From contig MKVK01000019.1 in assembly GCA_001898825.1 (NCBI GenBank), positions 62,001 through 126,000 of the forward strand: a stretch of DNA of 64,000 bases. Direction: 5' to 3'. The notes beneath the pieces are model-generated. The model ran no database searches. It had not been told where the DNA came from and saw only the letters and a list, made by a program, of their open reading frames with translations. Made by a program: the position numbers and the translations under genes. Source of the stretch: Magnetospirillum sp. 64-120. GTDB lineage: Bacteria > Pseudomonadota > Alphaproteobacteria > Rhodospirillales > Magnetospirillaceae. This document shows positions 23,710 to 33,323 of the stretch, piece after piece (position 1 is the first letter of the stretch; every line of letters starts with the position of its first letter).

Positions 23710-23949
23710 TTACACCAGTTCGATCGAGTAGTTCTCGATGACGGTGTTGGCCAGCAATTGCTTGCACATCTGCTCGGCGGCTTCGCGGGCCTTGGCCGGG
23801 TCGGTCTCGGCCAGATCCAGCTCGATATACTTGCCCTGGCGGACGTCGTTGACGCCGGCGAAGCCCAGCGAACCCAAAGCGTGCTGCACGGCCTTGCCCT
23901 GGGGGTCAAGGACGCCGTTCTTCAAAGTGATATGAACCTTGGCTTTCAC
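23710..23949 (-). CDS. purS: Phosphoribosylformylglycinamidine synthase subunit PurS
   Basis: A 79-residue PurS: KAKVHITLKNGVLDPQGKAV and VRQGKYIELDL are diagnostic. PurS joins PurQ (glutaminase) and the small-type PurL to form FGAM synthase. It starts with GTG at 23949. It follows purC with a 158-base structured spacer. purQ and purL usually come next but here the gene is followed by a terminator and the YaaC insertion; they are not in the window. Confidence 0.95.
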   Translation of the reverse strand: MKAKVHITLKNGVLDPQGKAVQHALGSLGFAGVNDVRQGKYIELDLAETDPAKAREAAEQMCKQLLANTVIENYSIELV

Positions 23950-24107
23950 AGCTTCGTTCCCTTCAAAGCTTAAAATCTGTCCTGGCGACTTATGCCCCTC
24001 AGGCGGCGGGCGGGACGCTTCCGCGTCCCTTGCCTTCCGCGGCATAAGCCGCGCGGCGCAGTCGCGCCTAACCTCAGCCCGGCGGGTTTCCCCGCTGGGC
24101 TTCGGTC
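23950..24107 (-). other. Structured spacer between purC and purS
   Basis: The minus strand carries CTTATGCCGCGGAAGG... and ...GGCATAAG (about 23991-24048), able to form a long stem around an inner GGGACGC/GCGTCCC hairpin. May be an mRNA processing or stability element between the two cistrons. Confidence 0.4.
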
Positions 24108-24872
24108 TTACTGCATGGTCTCCGGGCCCTTCATGTCGCGGGGGCCACCTTCGGGCAGGATGCCCAGGCGACGCGCCACTTCCTGATAGGCGTCTTCCAC
24201 ATTGCCGAGATCGCGGCGGAAGCGATCCTTGTCCATCTTTTCGCCGGTGTTCAGGTCCCACAGGCGGCAATTGTCGGGGCTGATTTCGTCAGCCAGGACG
24301 ATCTGCATGTCGTCGCCGTTGTAAAGGCGGCCGAATTCCAGCTTGAAGTCCACCAGACGGATGCCGACGCCCAGGAACAGGCCGGTCAGGAAGTCGTTGA
24401 CGCGCAGCGACATGGACATGATCTCGTCGATGTCCTGGGTGGTGGCCCAGCCGAAGGCGGTGATGTGTTCTTCGGCCACCATGGGGTCGCCGAGCGCGTC
24501 GGACTTGAAATAGTATTCGACGATGGAACGGGGCAGCGGCGTGCCTTCCGACAGGCCGAAGCGCTGGGCCAGCGAACCGGCCGAAATGTTGCGCACGACC
24601 ACTTCCAGCGGAATGATCTCGACTTCGCGGACCAACTGCTCGCGCATGTTCAGGCGGCGGACGAAGTGGGTCGGGATGCCGATCTCGCCCAACTTGATCA
24701 TCAGGTATTCGCTGATCCGGTTGTTCAGCACACCCTTGCCGGTGATGGTGCCCTTCTTCTTGTTGTTGAAGGCGGTGGCGTCGTCCTTGAAGTACTGGAC
24801 CAGGGTGCCGGGCTCGGGGCCTTCGAAAAGGACCTTGGCCTTGCCTTCGTAAATCTGTCTGCGTCGAGCCAT
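24108..24872 (-). CDS. purC: SAICAR synthetase PurC
   Basis: A 254-residue SAICAR synthetase: [36 protein letters not shown] and [12 protein letters not shown] are conserved family segments for ATP and CAIR binding. It joins CAIR with aspartate in purine synthesis. Start at 24872 ([13 protein letters not shown]) fits the family length. Upstream of purS on the same strand. Confidence 0.96.
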   Translation of the reverse strand: MARRRQIYEGKAKVLFEGPEPGTLVQYFKDDATAFNNKKKGTITGKGVLNNRISEYLMIKLGEIGIPTHFVRRLNMREQLVREVEIIPLEVVVRNISAGSLAQRFGLSEGTPLPRSIVEYYFKSDALGDPMVAEEHITAFGWATTQDIDEIMSMSLRVNDFLTGLFLGVGIRLVDFKLEFGRLYNGDDMQIVLADEISPDNCRLWDLNTGEKMDKDRFRRDLGNVEDAYQEVARRLGILPEGGPRDMKGPETMQ

Positions 24873-25016
24873 GTGGAAAACTTCCGGATCGAAGAGGCGC
24901 GACCGCAAGCGGTGGCGCCGGGGAAACAAGAAGCGCGGGGCCGTTGCGGGCCCCGTCGCCGATGCGGTTGGTATAGCAGGGATGGCGACCTGAAACAATC
25001 GCCACGGCGGGCTTGC

Positions 25017-27044
25017 CTAGGCCGCCCGCTTTTTCCCGTGCCGGTCGGCGATGAAAGCGGCCAGACGGGCGGCTTCCGGGCTGGAATCGTCGAAACGGAT
25101 GCGCATATGGGTTTCGGTCTGCTCGACCACGGTGAAGAGCAGGCGCCCGTCCAGTCCCGGAACGCTGAGGCTGCCTTCGCCTTCGCCGGTCATCGGCGGC
25201 ACGTCCAGCAGACGTCCGCCGCACAGGGACAGATCGGCCAGACGGATGGCCATGGTGGTGTCGCCCATGCGGATTTCGACGGTATCCGAGACCGAAATAC
25301 GGAGATTGCGGCGGCGGTCCACATCGGGCGACGCGTGGCGCACCACCGCGTTCAGGATGCTTTTCAGTTCGCGCACACGCACCGAGATGCTGTCCAACTG
25401 GCTTTGCACCAGTTCCGCCGAGCGGCCGGTGCTGTTGGCTTCGGACGCCACGGTGGCGATGCGGCTGGCCACTTCCTCGGCGGCGTGGCTGGTCTGCACC
25501 ACGTTGCGGACGATTTCCTGGGTGGCGGCGTCCTGCTGTTCGACGGCGGCGGCGATGGAATTGGCGATGCCGCTGATTTCCTCGATCGAGGCGGTGATGC
25601 CGGAAATGGCCTGGGTCACCTGACGGCCGATGTTCTGCAGCGTAGTCACCTCGCGCGCGATTTCCTCGGTGGAGCGCGCCGTCTGGGTGGCCAGTCCCTT
25701 GACCTCGTGGGCGACCACGGCGAAGCCCTTGCCGGCCTCGCCGGCGCGGGCCGCCTCGATGGTGGCGTTCAGCGACAAAAGGTTGGTCTGTTCGGCGATG
25801 GCGTTGATCAGTTTGGCGACGTCGCCGATGCGGGCCATGGCCTCGGTCAGATCATGGACGGTGGCGGCGCTTTCCTGGGCGGTGCGGACGACGCCGGACA
25901 CCACCTGGGTGGACAAAGTCGCCTGGCTGCCGATTTCACGGATCGACGCCGACAGTTCCTCGGCGGCACCGGCCACTGCCTGGGCGTTGCGCAGCGCCTG
26001 CTCGGCGGCGGCGGCCACGCCCTGGCTGTTTTCGCCCACATGCCGGGCCGAGCGCGCCATGTCGCTGGACAAATCCTGCATCTGCACGGTTTCGCGGGCG
26101 ACGTTTTCCACGGCGCGGGCGGTTTCCACCTCGACATTGTCGGCCATGTCCAACAGGGACTGACGACGGGCGGTCTCGGCCTCTTGGGCCTGACGGGCCT
26201 GCTGTTCCTGCATCACCTGCAGGCGCTGGGCGTTGGTGCGGAACTGCGCCAGGGCACGGGCGATGGGGCCGAATTCGTCTTTGCGGTCGGCCTGCAGGTT
26301 CAGGTGCTGATCATGCTTTTCTTCCATCACCGCCTGGACGTCTTGGCCCAGGTGCTGGAACAATCGGGCCAGACGCCAAGCCAAAGCGGCACCGATCAGA
26401 ATGGCCAAGCCGACGCCGATCAGGCCGGCGATGGTGTTGGTGCGGGCGACCTGGGCGTTTCCGGCCTCGACGCGCTCTGCCGCCAGAACCAGTTCGGCCA
26501 GGGAATTGGCGGTTTCCTGCTCCACCATCTCGGCGACCGCATCCAGGCGCTGGTGCATCAATTCGGCGGTTTCGTCGAATTCGCCCATCAGTTGGTTGCC
26601 GCCGCTGGCGCCGCCAGCGATGTAGGCCTTGGCCATCTTCTGGCCGGTTTGGTAATAGGCGGGGAAGGCGCTTTCCACCTTGGCCAGAGCCTGGGTGATC
26701 TGGTCCAGCTTCAGGGCGGTAGCGGCATCGTTGGCGCGCTTGACCGCGTCGGCATAGGAATCGGCGGCTTCCTGGGCCTTGTCGAAACCGTCGTCCAGGC
26801 CATCCTTGGCTTGGGTGGCGGAAATGTCGGTCAGGTATTGCTGCACCTGGGCGACCATCAGGTTCATGTCCTTGATGGCGCCGTAAAGCTTGATGGATTG
26901 GCTGGACACCTGCTGCGCGCGGCCGGTGATTTCACTGAGCAGCGGGCCTTGGCTTTCAACCGCTCGCTCGTTGATCCAAGAGGTGACGGCGAAGACGCCG
27001 ACGACCACGCCCAGGCCGGAAACAATCATGGCGCGAATGTTCAC
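25017..27044 (-). CDS. Methyl-accepting chemotaxis protein with C-terminal PilZ domain
   Basis: A 675-residue chemoreceptor. One membrane helix near residues 5-23, a helical periplasmic region of about 180 residues, a second helix near 205-230, a HAMP-like linker, and the signalling hairpin tip [20 protein letters not shown]. The last ~105 residues form a PilZ domain with both c-di-GMP motifs: DRRRNLRI (RxxxR) and DLSLCGG (D/NxSxxG). The same architecture occurs in Tlp1 of Azospirillum brasilense, where c-di-GMP binding alters taxis. Presumably signals through CheA/CheW. Confidence 0.93.
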   Translation of the reverse strand: MNIRAMIVSGLGVVVGVFAVTSWINERAVESQGPLLSEITGRAQQVSSQSIKLYGAIKDMNLMVAQVQQYLTDISATQAKDGLDDGFDKAQEAADSYADAVKRANDAATALKLDQITQALAKVESAFPAYYQTGQKMAKAYIAGGASGGNQLMGEFDETAELMHQRLDAVAEMVEQETANSLAELVLAAERVEAGNAQVARTNTIAGLIGVGLAILIGAALAWRLARLFQHLGQDVQAVMEEKHDQHLNLQADRKDEFGPIARALAQFRTNAQRLQVMQEQQARQAQEAETARRQSLLDMADNVEVETARAVENVARETVQMQDLSSDMARSARHVGENSQGVAAAAEQALRNAQAVAGAAEELSASIREIGSQATLSTQVVSGVVRTAQESAATVHDLTEAMARIGDVAKLINAIAEQTNLLSLNATIEAARAGEAGKGFAVVAHEVKGLATQTARSTEEIAREVTTLQNIGRQVTQAISGITASIEEISGIANSIAAAVEQQDAATQEIVRNVVQTSHAAEEVASRIATVASEANSTGRSAELVQSQLDSISVRVRELKSILNAVVRHASPDVDRRRNLRISVSDTVEIRMGDTTMAIRLADLSLCGGRLLDVPPMTGEGEGSLSVPGLDGRLLFTVVEQTETHMRIRFDDSSPEAARLAAFIADRHGKKRAA

Positions 27045-27127
27045 GGTGCCCTTCCTCCGTATACCCTATCCAAAAGCGCAGGTGTGTTAACACTAAGGGG
27101 TTGGAAACGGCAACAGATTATAAAGTT

Positions 27128-27868
27128 TCAAAGCTGAATATAAGCGGTCTGGTCCGGAGCCTTGGGGGCGAACAGCCACTGCCACGGCTTGTGCGTATGG
27201 TTGCGGGACAACGCGATCAGCGACGACGAGACAGTGCCGAAGCCGCTGGGGCGCAAAAAGCACATGGCGGCGGTTTCCTCGCCGTCCTGGCCGCCGCCGC
27301 CGTCGGCCATCAGGGATTGCCAGTCCCGCCAGTCGCCCGAATCCGGCTCGGGGGTGTTGGCGGCGCGGAAGCGGGGCAGATAGGCGGCCAGACGCGGGCT
27401 GGCCAAATCGTCCAGGTCCATGGCGGAAATCATGTGCAGGCCAGGGGGGATTTCGACCACCACGACATCGCCGGTGCCTTCCGACTTGATCCAAAAGGCG
27501 TCGCGGTTGTCGGCCACCACCATGTTGAAGGGACGCCATGACCGTCCGTCCAGATCGGCAAGGGTGCGGGCGGCTTCGGAGGCGTCGGCATGGTCCAGGG
27601 CGTCCAGCACCAGTTCGCCGCGTGAGCGTTTGCCCGGTGCCGGCCCCAAGGTCCCCACCCGGTTCAGGATGGCGGCCATCACCCCGTGGTCGTTGACCCC
27701 CAGCCATGATCCTTGCGCCAGTTGGTCAAGACCGGCGGTCACTTCCGGGCGGTCGGGCCAATGCCGGGCCGGAGCCAGCCAGGGGCGGCCCGCCATTTCG
27801 TCACGGTTGGCGGCGACCAGGATGGGCCAGTCATGGCCCGGACGGCGGAGCAAAACCAAAGTGCACAT
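27128..27868 (-). CDS. NRDE (TANGO2-like) family protein
   Basis: A 246-residue protein that begins MCTLVLLRRPGHDWPILVAANRDE. C2 and the NRDE motif place it in the NRDE/TANGO2 family, which has an N-terminal-nucleophile fold. QGSWLGVNDHGVMAAILNR is the second conserved segment. The start at 27868 is fixed by this: the initiator methionine must be removed to expose C2. The bacterial function is not established; recent work links eukaryotic relatives to heme or lipid homeostasis. Single gene, divergent from the ATPase inhibitor gene. Confidence 0.9.
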   Translation of the reverse strand: MCTLVLLRRPGHDWPILVAANRDEMAGRPWLAPARHWPDRPEVTAGLDQLAQGSWLGVNDHGVMAAILNRVGTLGPAPGKRSRGELVLDALDHADASEAARTLADLDGRSWRPFNMVVADNRDAFWIKSEGTGDVVVVEIPPGLHMISAMDLDDLASPRLAAYLPRFRAANTPEPDSGDWRDWQSLMADGGGGQDGEETAAMCFLRPSGFGTVSSSLIALSRNHTHKPWQWLFAPKAPDQTAYIQL

Positions 27869-27988
27869 GCGAAAATCCGGTTTGTGACGGGGGCAATGAC
27901 GGCTATAACACGTTCGCCACTCTGGCAAAGGTTTCAAACGACAACCACTTCCAAAGTAAGTGGGGCATCAAAAGGGAAGTCGCCTGCC

Positions 27989-28315
27989 ATGACCACGTTC
28001 GACGAACGCGAAAAGGGGTTCGAGGCCAAGTTCAAGCTGGATCAGGAAATGCAGTTCAAGGCGAACGTGCGCCGTGACAAGCTGCTGGGCCTGTGGGCCG
28101 CCGAACAGATGGGCATCACTGGCGACGCCGCCAAGGCCTATGCTCTGTCGGTGGTCGACGCCGAGTTTTCCGAACCCGACCACGACGCCACCCACAAGGT
28201 CGCCCGCGATTTGGCGGCCAAGGGCGTGCAGATCGAAGAGCGCCACTTCAAGGCCCAGGTGGACCAGTGCCAGCAGATGGCCATCGCCCAGCTGACCGCC
28301 GAACTGAAGGGCTGA
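27989..28315 (+). CDS. F1Fo-ATPase inhibitor zeta subunit (DUF1476)
   Basis: A 108-residue protein with the DUF1476 pattern: TTFDEREKGFEAKFKLDQEM, FKANVRRDKLLGLWAAE and AKAYALSVVDAEF. In Paracoccus denitrificans this small protein blocks reverse rotation and ATP hydrolysis by the F1 motor through its N-terminal helix. The family is nearly confined to alphaproteobacteria, which helps place the organism. Single gene with a strong terminator. Confidence 0.95.
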   Translation: MTTFDEREKGFEAKFKLDQEMQFKANVRRDKLLGLWAAEQMGITGDAAKAYALSVVDAEFSEPDHDATHKVARDLAAKGVQIEERHFKAQVDQCQQMAIAQLTAELKG

Positions 28316-28337
28316 TCTTCATTCGCCCTGAAACGAC

Positions 28338-28372
28338 AAAGGCCCGCCGAAGGATTTTTCGGCGGGCCTTTT
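28338..28372 (+). terminator. Rho-independent terminator
   Basis: AAAGGCCCGCCGAA/TTCGGCGGGCCTTTT hairpin, 22 bases after the ATPase-inhibitor stop codon; T-run on the plus strand. Confidence 0.9.
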
Positions 28373-28411
28373 CGTGTCTGCTGTGGACGGCGCCATATGA
28401 AGTCCGCGACG

Positions 28412-29410
28412 TCAGCGGGAGTTCAACGTGATGACGGCTTTTCCGATGATGTCTTTCAGGTCGTCCCAGTCATATTTGTCACAGATAAGTTTTTCTTCGT
28501 ATCCCAGATATTTGTCGGCTTGCGCGATTAAGTTTTCAGCAAATTCCGTCAGCCGCTTCTTCAGTTTCGTGCTTGGGGTCTTGGGGATGTCGACTTTGGT
28601 GCCGCCGCCATCGCCATCACTGTCGCCCCGAAAAATGTTGTATGGGTTTTCGGTGAATTTTCGGAGCGAGATGTCGATCGAAGTCTGGAATTGAACCGCC
28701 GAGTCGAAGTTGAATTCTTCTGTGTTGGCGATGGGAAGACGAAACGATCCCCTTTTGATGTATTTTTTCGGTGGAACCGTCTGTCCGACAAGTGAATTCG
28801 AGATCGAGGGGACGACCTCCAGCTTCGCGCCACTAAGGCAGGCCTCGTAAATCTTGTGCAGCCAGTTGTCGGGAATGAAGTGTTTGTAGACCCCGGTGTC
28901 GCTGCCATCCTTATAACGATCAACGGATTTTTTGGTGTCGGAGCCCATGTTTTGGCTTCTTTGGTAGGGGACTTGGACGATCCGGTCATTGGGATTGACC
29001 TTCCGTTCGAAGTCACTCTGAAACATGGGCTGGATGGTTCCAGGGAGACGGCGGTCCCCTTGGTGCTGTGCGCTGATGGCGGCTTTGGGGGCGTTGGCGC
29101 CCCAACGGATCTGCGGGGGCACGTGGTGACGGGCTGGCGGTTGCGCCGCTTTCATCTGTGCCGTGTTGCCGACGGGCGCCACGGGGACTTGGCCGGCAGG
29201 GTTCCAATGGACGGCCGGCGGTTGGGACGGCGATGGCGCGGCGGGCTTTCGTTGCGCGGCGACGTTCGGCCGTGCTGCGGGATTCCAGTGCACCGGGGGC
29301 GGCGCCGACGCAGAGGGGGGTGCCGGGGCTTTCATCTGGGCGCTCGGCTGTTTGGGGGCAGTGTGGCCTTGCCCCGCAGGCATCTTCGGAGGGCGGTCTT
29401 TTGCTGACAT
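28412..29410 (-). CDS. Proline-rich, repeat-headed protein, candidate polymorphic toxin/effector
   Basis: A 332-residue protein in two parts. Residues 1-130 are low-complexity Pro/Ala-rich with repeated units: AQMKA at 24-28 and 84-88, VHWNPA at 40-45 and 67-72, ending in PGTIQPMFQ. This style of head (Q-K-A, PPPVHW, IQ-P/R-M) resembles the N-terminal leader of secreted polymorphic toxin-like proteins. Residues 131-332 are a different, polar, AT-richer domain that I do not recognise; no catalytic motif is obvious. No signal peptide, and no immunity-like gene beside it. Single gene between the ATPase inhibitor and purB. Function open. Confidence 0.6.
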   Translation of the reverse strand: MSAKDRPPKMPAGQGHTAPKQPSAQMKAPAPPSASAPPPVHWNPAARPNVAAQRKPAAPSPSQPPAVHWNPAGQVPVAPVGNTAQMKAAQPPARHHVPPQIRWGANAPKAAISAQHQGDRRLPGTIQPMFQSDFERKVNPNDRIVQVPYQRSQNMGSDTKKSVDRYKDGSDTGVYKHFIPDNWLHKIYEACLSGAKLEVVPSISNSLVGQTVPPKKYIKRGSFRLPIANTEEFNFDSAVQFQTSIDISLRKFTENPYNIFRGDSDGDGGGTKVDIPKTPSTKLKKRLTEFAENLIAQADKYLGYEEKLICDKYDWDDLKDIIGKAVITLNSR

Positions 29411-29512
29411 GGCGCTGTGCCTAATGCAGAGCGGTTACTGTCTCATAAGTAGATATTTCATTCAAGGAAACACCCAAAGGTGTTTTTCGAGGGGTGGCGC
29501 CGCAAGGAAATG

Positions 29513-29548
29513 AAAACGGCGCCATGCCCGGATGGGGCATGGCGCCGT
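29513..29548 (-). terminator. Rho-independent terminator of purB
   Basis: Minus strand ACGGCGCCATGCCC/GGGCATGGCGCCGT hairpin followed by TTTTC, 20 bases past the purB stop codon. Confidence 0.85.
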
Positions 29549-29567
29549 TCGTCGTCTTGTCTGTGGC

Positions 29568-30902
<1,335 letters not shown>

Positions 30903-30979
30903 AAAATCAGCCTCCGAATGGCGGAATGCCTTGGTTCCCCTTGTTTTCCTTGGCTTGGCGAGGGCGCGTCGTCTTGCCA

Positions 30980-31004
30980 GGGGATACAAAATGGGGATAC
31001 AAAA
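30980..31004. repeat. Two direct repeats GGGGATACAAAA, candidate integrase arm sites
   Basis: The 12-mer occurs at 30980-30991 and 30993-31004, beside the integrase start, and once more at 45172-45183 near the other end of the element, in the same orientation. Confidence 0.7.
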
Positions 31005-31017
31005 ACAAGGCTACCTA

Positions 31018-32562
31018 ATGGCACGACGGCCTCTAATGAGTCAAAACCGACACGGCACCTACATCTACCGAAAGGTCGTGCCGCAGCACCTTCGTCCCTT
31101 CCTGCCCGCACCCTATACCGGCAAGCGGGAACTTATTAAATCCCTGGAGACGAAAGACAAGCGGATTGCTGAAAAGCGGATGCCCGCTGTTGAAGCTACC
31201 TTCCTGAAGGTGCTGGAGCAAGCCGCGCTTGCTCACGCCACGCAGGCTCCAAACGTGGCTGCTGACAGCAATGATCCAGGACACATCTGTTCCGCCACCC
31301 CGGAGGAAATCGCCGTCCAGATGGCGGCCAATGATGCCTATGTGGAAAAGGCTTTGGCGGCTGTGATCCCCGCTGATGATTTCCCGACCTTCTACCGAAC
31401 GCTCGGGCGGTTTGGATTACCAGTCCATTCGTTTGTCCCGTTCCCGACCCCAGATCACGAGAAGACCACCCCGGATGCAACAGCAGTTTCCTCAAGCGGA
31501 AGTGGTGCATCCATAAATGATGTCATCGGGAAGTATTCCCTTGAGGCAAAGGCCAATGAACAAACGGTGGAGGGGATACGCCGAGATTGGCAAATGCTCT
31601 GCGACGTTGCGGGCTTGTCACTCGCATCTCCGATTTCGGCTGTCACAAGAAAGATGGTTCGGGATTTTAAGGAAATACTCTTCACCCATCCTGCGAACAC
31701 GCGCGTCAAGGAGGTGATGAAACTTCCTATCAGGGAGCGAGGGGCGTATGCGGTAAAGAAGGGCGTTCCTACTCTTTCAAAGGGCAGCATTTCCCTGAAA
31801 CTTGGCAAGATTCAAAGCATCTGCGCTTTTGCTGCCAACGAAGGCATCATACCTGAAAACCCAGCACAGGGCGTTTCTGTGAAGGTCTCGGAGGAGGAAA
31901 AGTCTCTGGGGAAAGGCGTTGCGTATTCTGCCGATGACCTTAAAGCTATTTTCTCTCATCCGGTTTTCGCACAAGAACCTTGGGACCATAAGGCGTGGCT
32001 ACCTATTCTTGCCCTTTATACAGGTGCTCGCCTTGAGGAGCTTGCAGCCTTGCTGCTGACGGATGTCAAGAAGGATGAAGGTGTTTGGGTGCTGGACCTC
32101 TCTCCTTTTGATGATTCAGGAAAAGTGGTCAAGAGGATTAAAAACTATCACTCCCGCCGCGCCATACCCATCCACAAGGACGTTATTAGCCTTGGATTTA
32201 TTCAATACATCCGGGAGCGTAAGGCTGCGAATGACCGACAACTCTTTCCGCTGTTGAAGGAGGTGAATGGTGAAAGAGTATCTGAAGAGTTTTCCAACTG
32301 GTGGAGTGATCAGCGCAGCGTCTTTGGCATCACGGATAAGCGCAAGAAGTTTCACTCTTTCAGACACTTATTCGCTGATCTGGCAGATAGAGCCGGAATC
32401 AGCCTCAAGACGGCCTTCCGGTTATCAGGGCACTCGTTGAATGGCCTTGGTCAAGGCGGGCGTTATGGTAACGGGCTGTCCATCCCTGAAATGGCCGAAG
32501 CAGTGAACCGTATTGTTGTTCCGGTCGCTGTTCCAGGATTGGAAAAAGAGGTGTCGGCTTAA
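31018..32562 (+). CDS. Tyrosine recombinase (phage-type integrase)
   Basis: A 514-residue integrase. The N-terminal part (NRHGTYIYRKVVPQHLRPFL) is typical of alphaproteobacterial element integrases. A SAM-like core-binding domain follows (about residues 160-280). The catalytic domain shows R in LYTGARLEELAAL, H-x-x-R in HSFRHLFAD, H in LSGHSLNG and a tyrosine in GRYGNG. Start at 31018 (MARRPLMSQ) with AAGG upstream; an in-frame ATG at 30991 overlaps a repeat. It lies next to attL and should mediate insertion into and excision from purB. Its stop overlaps the convergent resolvase stop by 4 bases. Confidence 0.93.
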   Translation: MARRPLMSQNRHGTYIYRKVVPQHLRPFLPAPYTGKRELIKSLETKDKRIAEKRMPAVEATFLKVLEQAALAHATQAPNVAADSNDPGHICSATPEEIAVQMAANDAYVEKALAAVIPADDFPTFYRTLGRFGLPVHSFVPFPTPDHEKTTPDATAVSSSGSGASINDVIGKYSLEAKANEQTVEGIRRDWQMLCDVAGLSLASPISAVTRKMVRDFKEILFTHPANTRVKEVMKLPIRERGAYAVKKGVPTLSKGSISLKLGKIQSICAFAANEGIIPENPAQGVSVKVSEEEKSLGKGVAYSADDLKAIFSHPVFAQEPWDHKAWLPILALYTGARLEELAALLLTDVKKDEGVWVLDLSPFDDSGKVVKRIKNYHSRRAIPIHKDVISLGFIQYIRERKAANDRQLFPLLKEVNGERVSEEFSNWWSDQRSVFGITDKRKKFHSFRHLFADLADRAGISLKTAFRLSGHSLNGLGQGGRYGNGLSIPEMAEAVNRIVVPVAVPGLEKEVSA

Positions 32563-33122
32563 TGGGCACCTGCCGCAGTGTCGGCCAGCACCCGATAGAC
32601 GCTGGCCCGACCGATACCGAGGGTGCGGGCGATATCCGCCGGACGAATGCCCTGGGCCTTCAGCGCGCGCACCTCATCCGGTTTGATGGTCGGCCTACGG
32701 CCCTTGTACTTGCCTTCGGCCTTCGCCTTGGCAATGCCTTCCCGTTGTCTTTCCAACATTACCTCTCTCTCCCACTGCGAGATGCTACCGAGCAAGTTGA
32801 GCATCAGGCGTCCGTTCGGCGTGCTGGTGTCCATCCCCATATTCTGGATGCGCAGGCCCACGCCTTTTTCCTCCAGGGTTTGCGTGATCTGAAGGAGGTG
32901 GGCGACCGAGCGGGCCAGCCGGTCAAGCTTGGTCACGATCAGCACGTCACCTTCGCGAACGAAATCCAGTGCAAGAGCAAGTTGCTCGCGGGCGACGACA
33001 TCCACCGACGACACTTGTTCGCAAAACAGCTTTTCGCAGCCTGCGGCCTTTAGGTCGCGCACTTGGGCTTCCAGGCCAGCTTGCTGGTCAATGGTGGAGG
33101 TGCGGGCGTATCCGACGAGCAT
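32559..33122 (-). CDS. Resolvase/invertase-type serine recombinase
   Basis: A 187-residue small serine recombinase: YARTSTIDQQAGLEAQ has catalytic S9, VTKLDRLARSVAHL holds the active-site arginines, and the C-terminal Hin-type HTH reads ALKAQGIRPADIARTLGIGR. It probably resolves dimers or cointegrates of the element, or inverts a segment. An inverted repeat immediately upstream (33128-33208) is a candidate binding site. Convergent with the integrase. Confidence 0.93.
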   Translation of the reverse strand: MLVGYARTSTIDQQAGLEAQVRDLKAAGCEKLFCEQVSSVDVVAREQLALALDFVREGDVLIVTKLDRLARSVAHLLQITQTLEEKGVGLRIQNMGMDTSTPNGRLMLNLLGSISQWEREVMLERQREGIAKAKAEGKYKGRRPTIKPDEVRALKAQGIRPADIARTLGIGRASVYRVLADTAAGAH

Positions 33123-33127
33123 TGGTC

Positions 33128-33208
33128 CAAATCCGTCTCATTTACCTCTTAAAACGCTATCACGAATCCCCATTTCGTCAATGAGACAATGTATATGAGA
33201 CGGATTTG
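33128..33208. promoter_or_regulatory. Inverted repeat upstream of the resolvase, candidate res site
   Basis: CAAATCCGTCTCAT (33128-33141) is repeated inverted as ATGAGACGGATTTG (33195-33208), with a further ATGAGACA copy at 33181. Position directly before the resolvase gene fits a recombination and autoregulation site. Confidence 0.6.
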
Positions 33209-33323
33209 ACCGCTATAAGCGCCAGCGCCCAGTGATTCGCTGAACCACGGTCTTTTGAGACGCGTCCCTTAGGGCGCGACGTTGTGTGGGGTCGCCGCCT
33301 TCCAAGAACGGGCGAGTTTCCCG

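Noticed and set aside
29469..29486. AAACACC-CAAA-GGTGTTTTT hairpin considered as a plus-strand terminator
   Set aside because: No plus-strand gene ends nearby; it lies in the promoter region of the minus-strand proline-rich gene, so its role is unclear.
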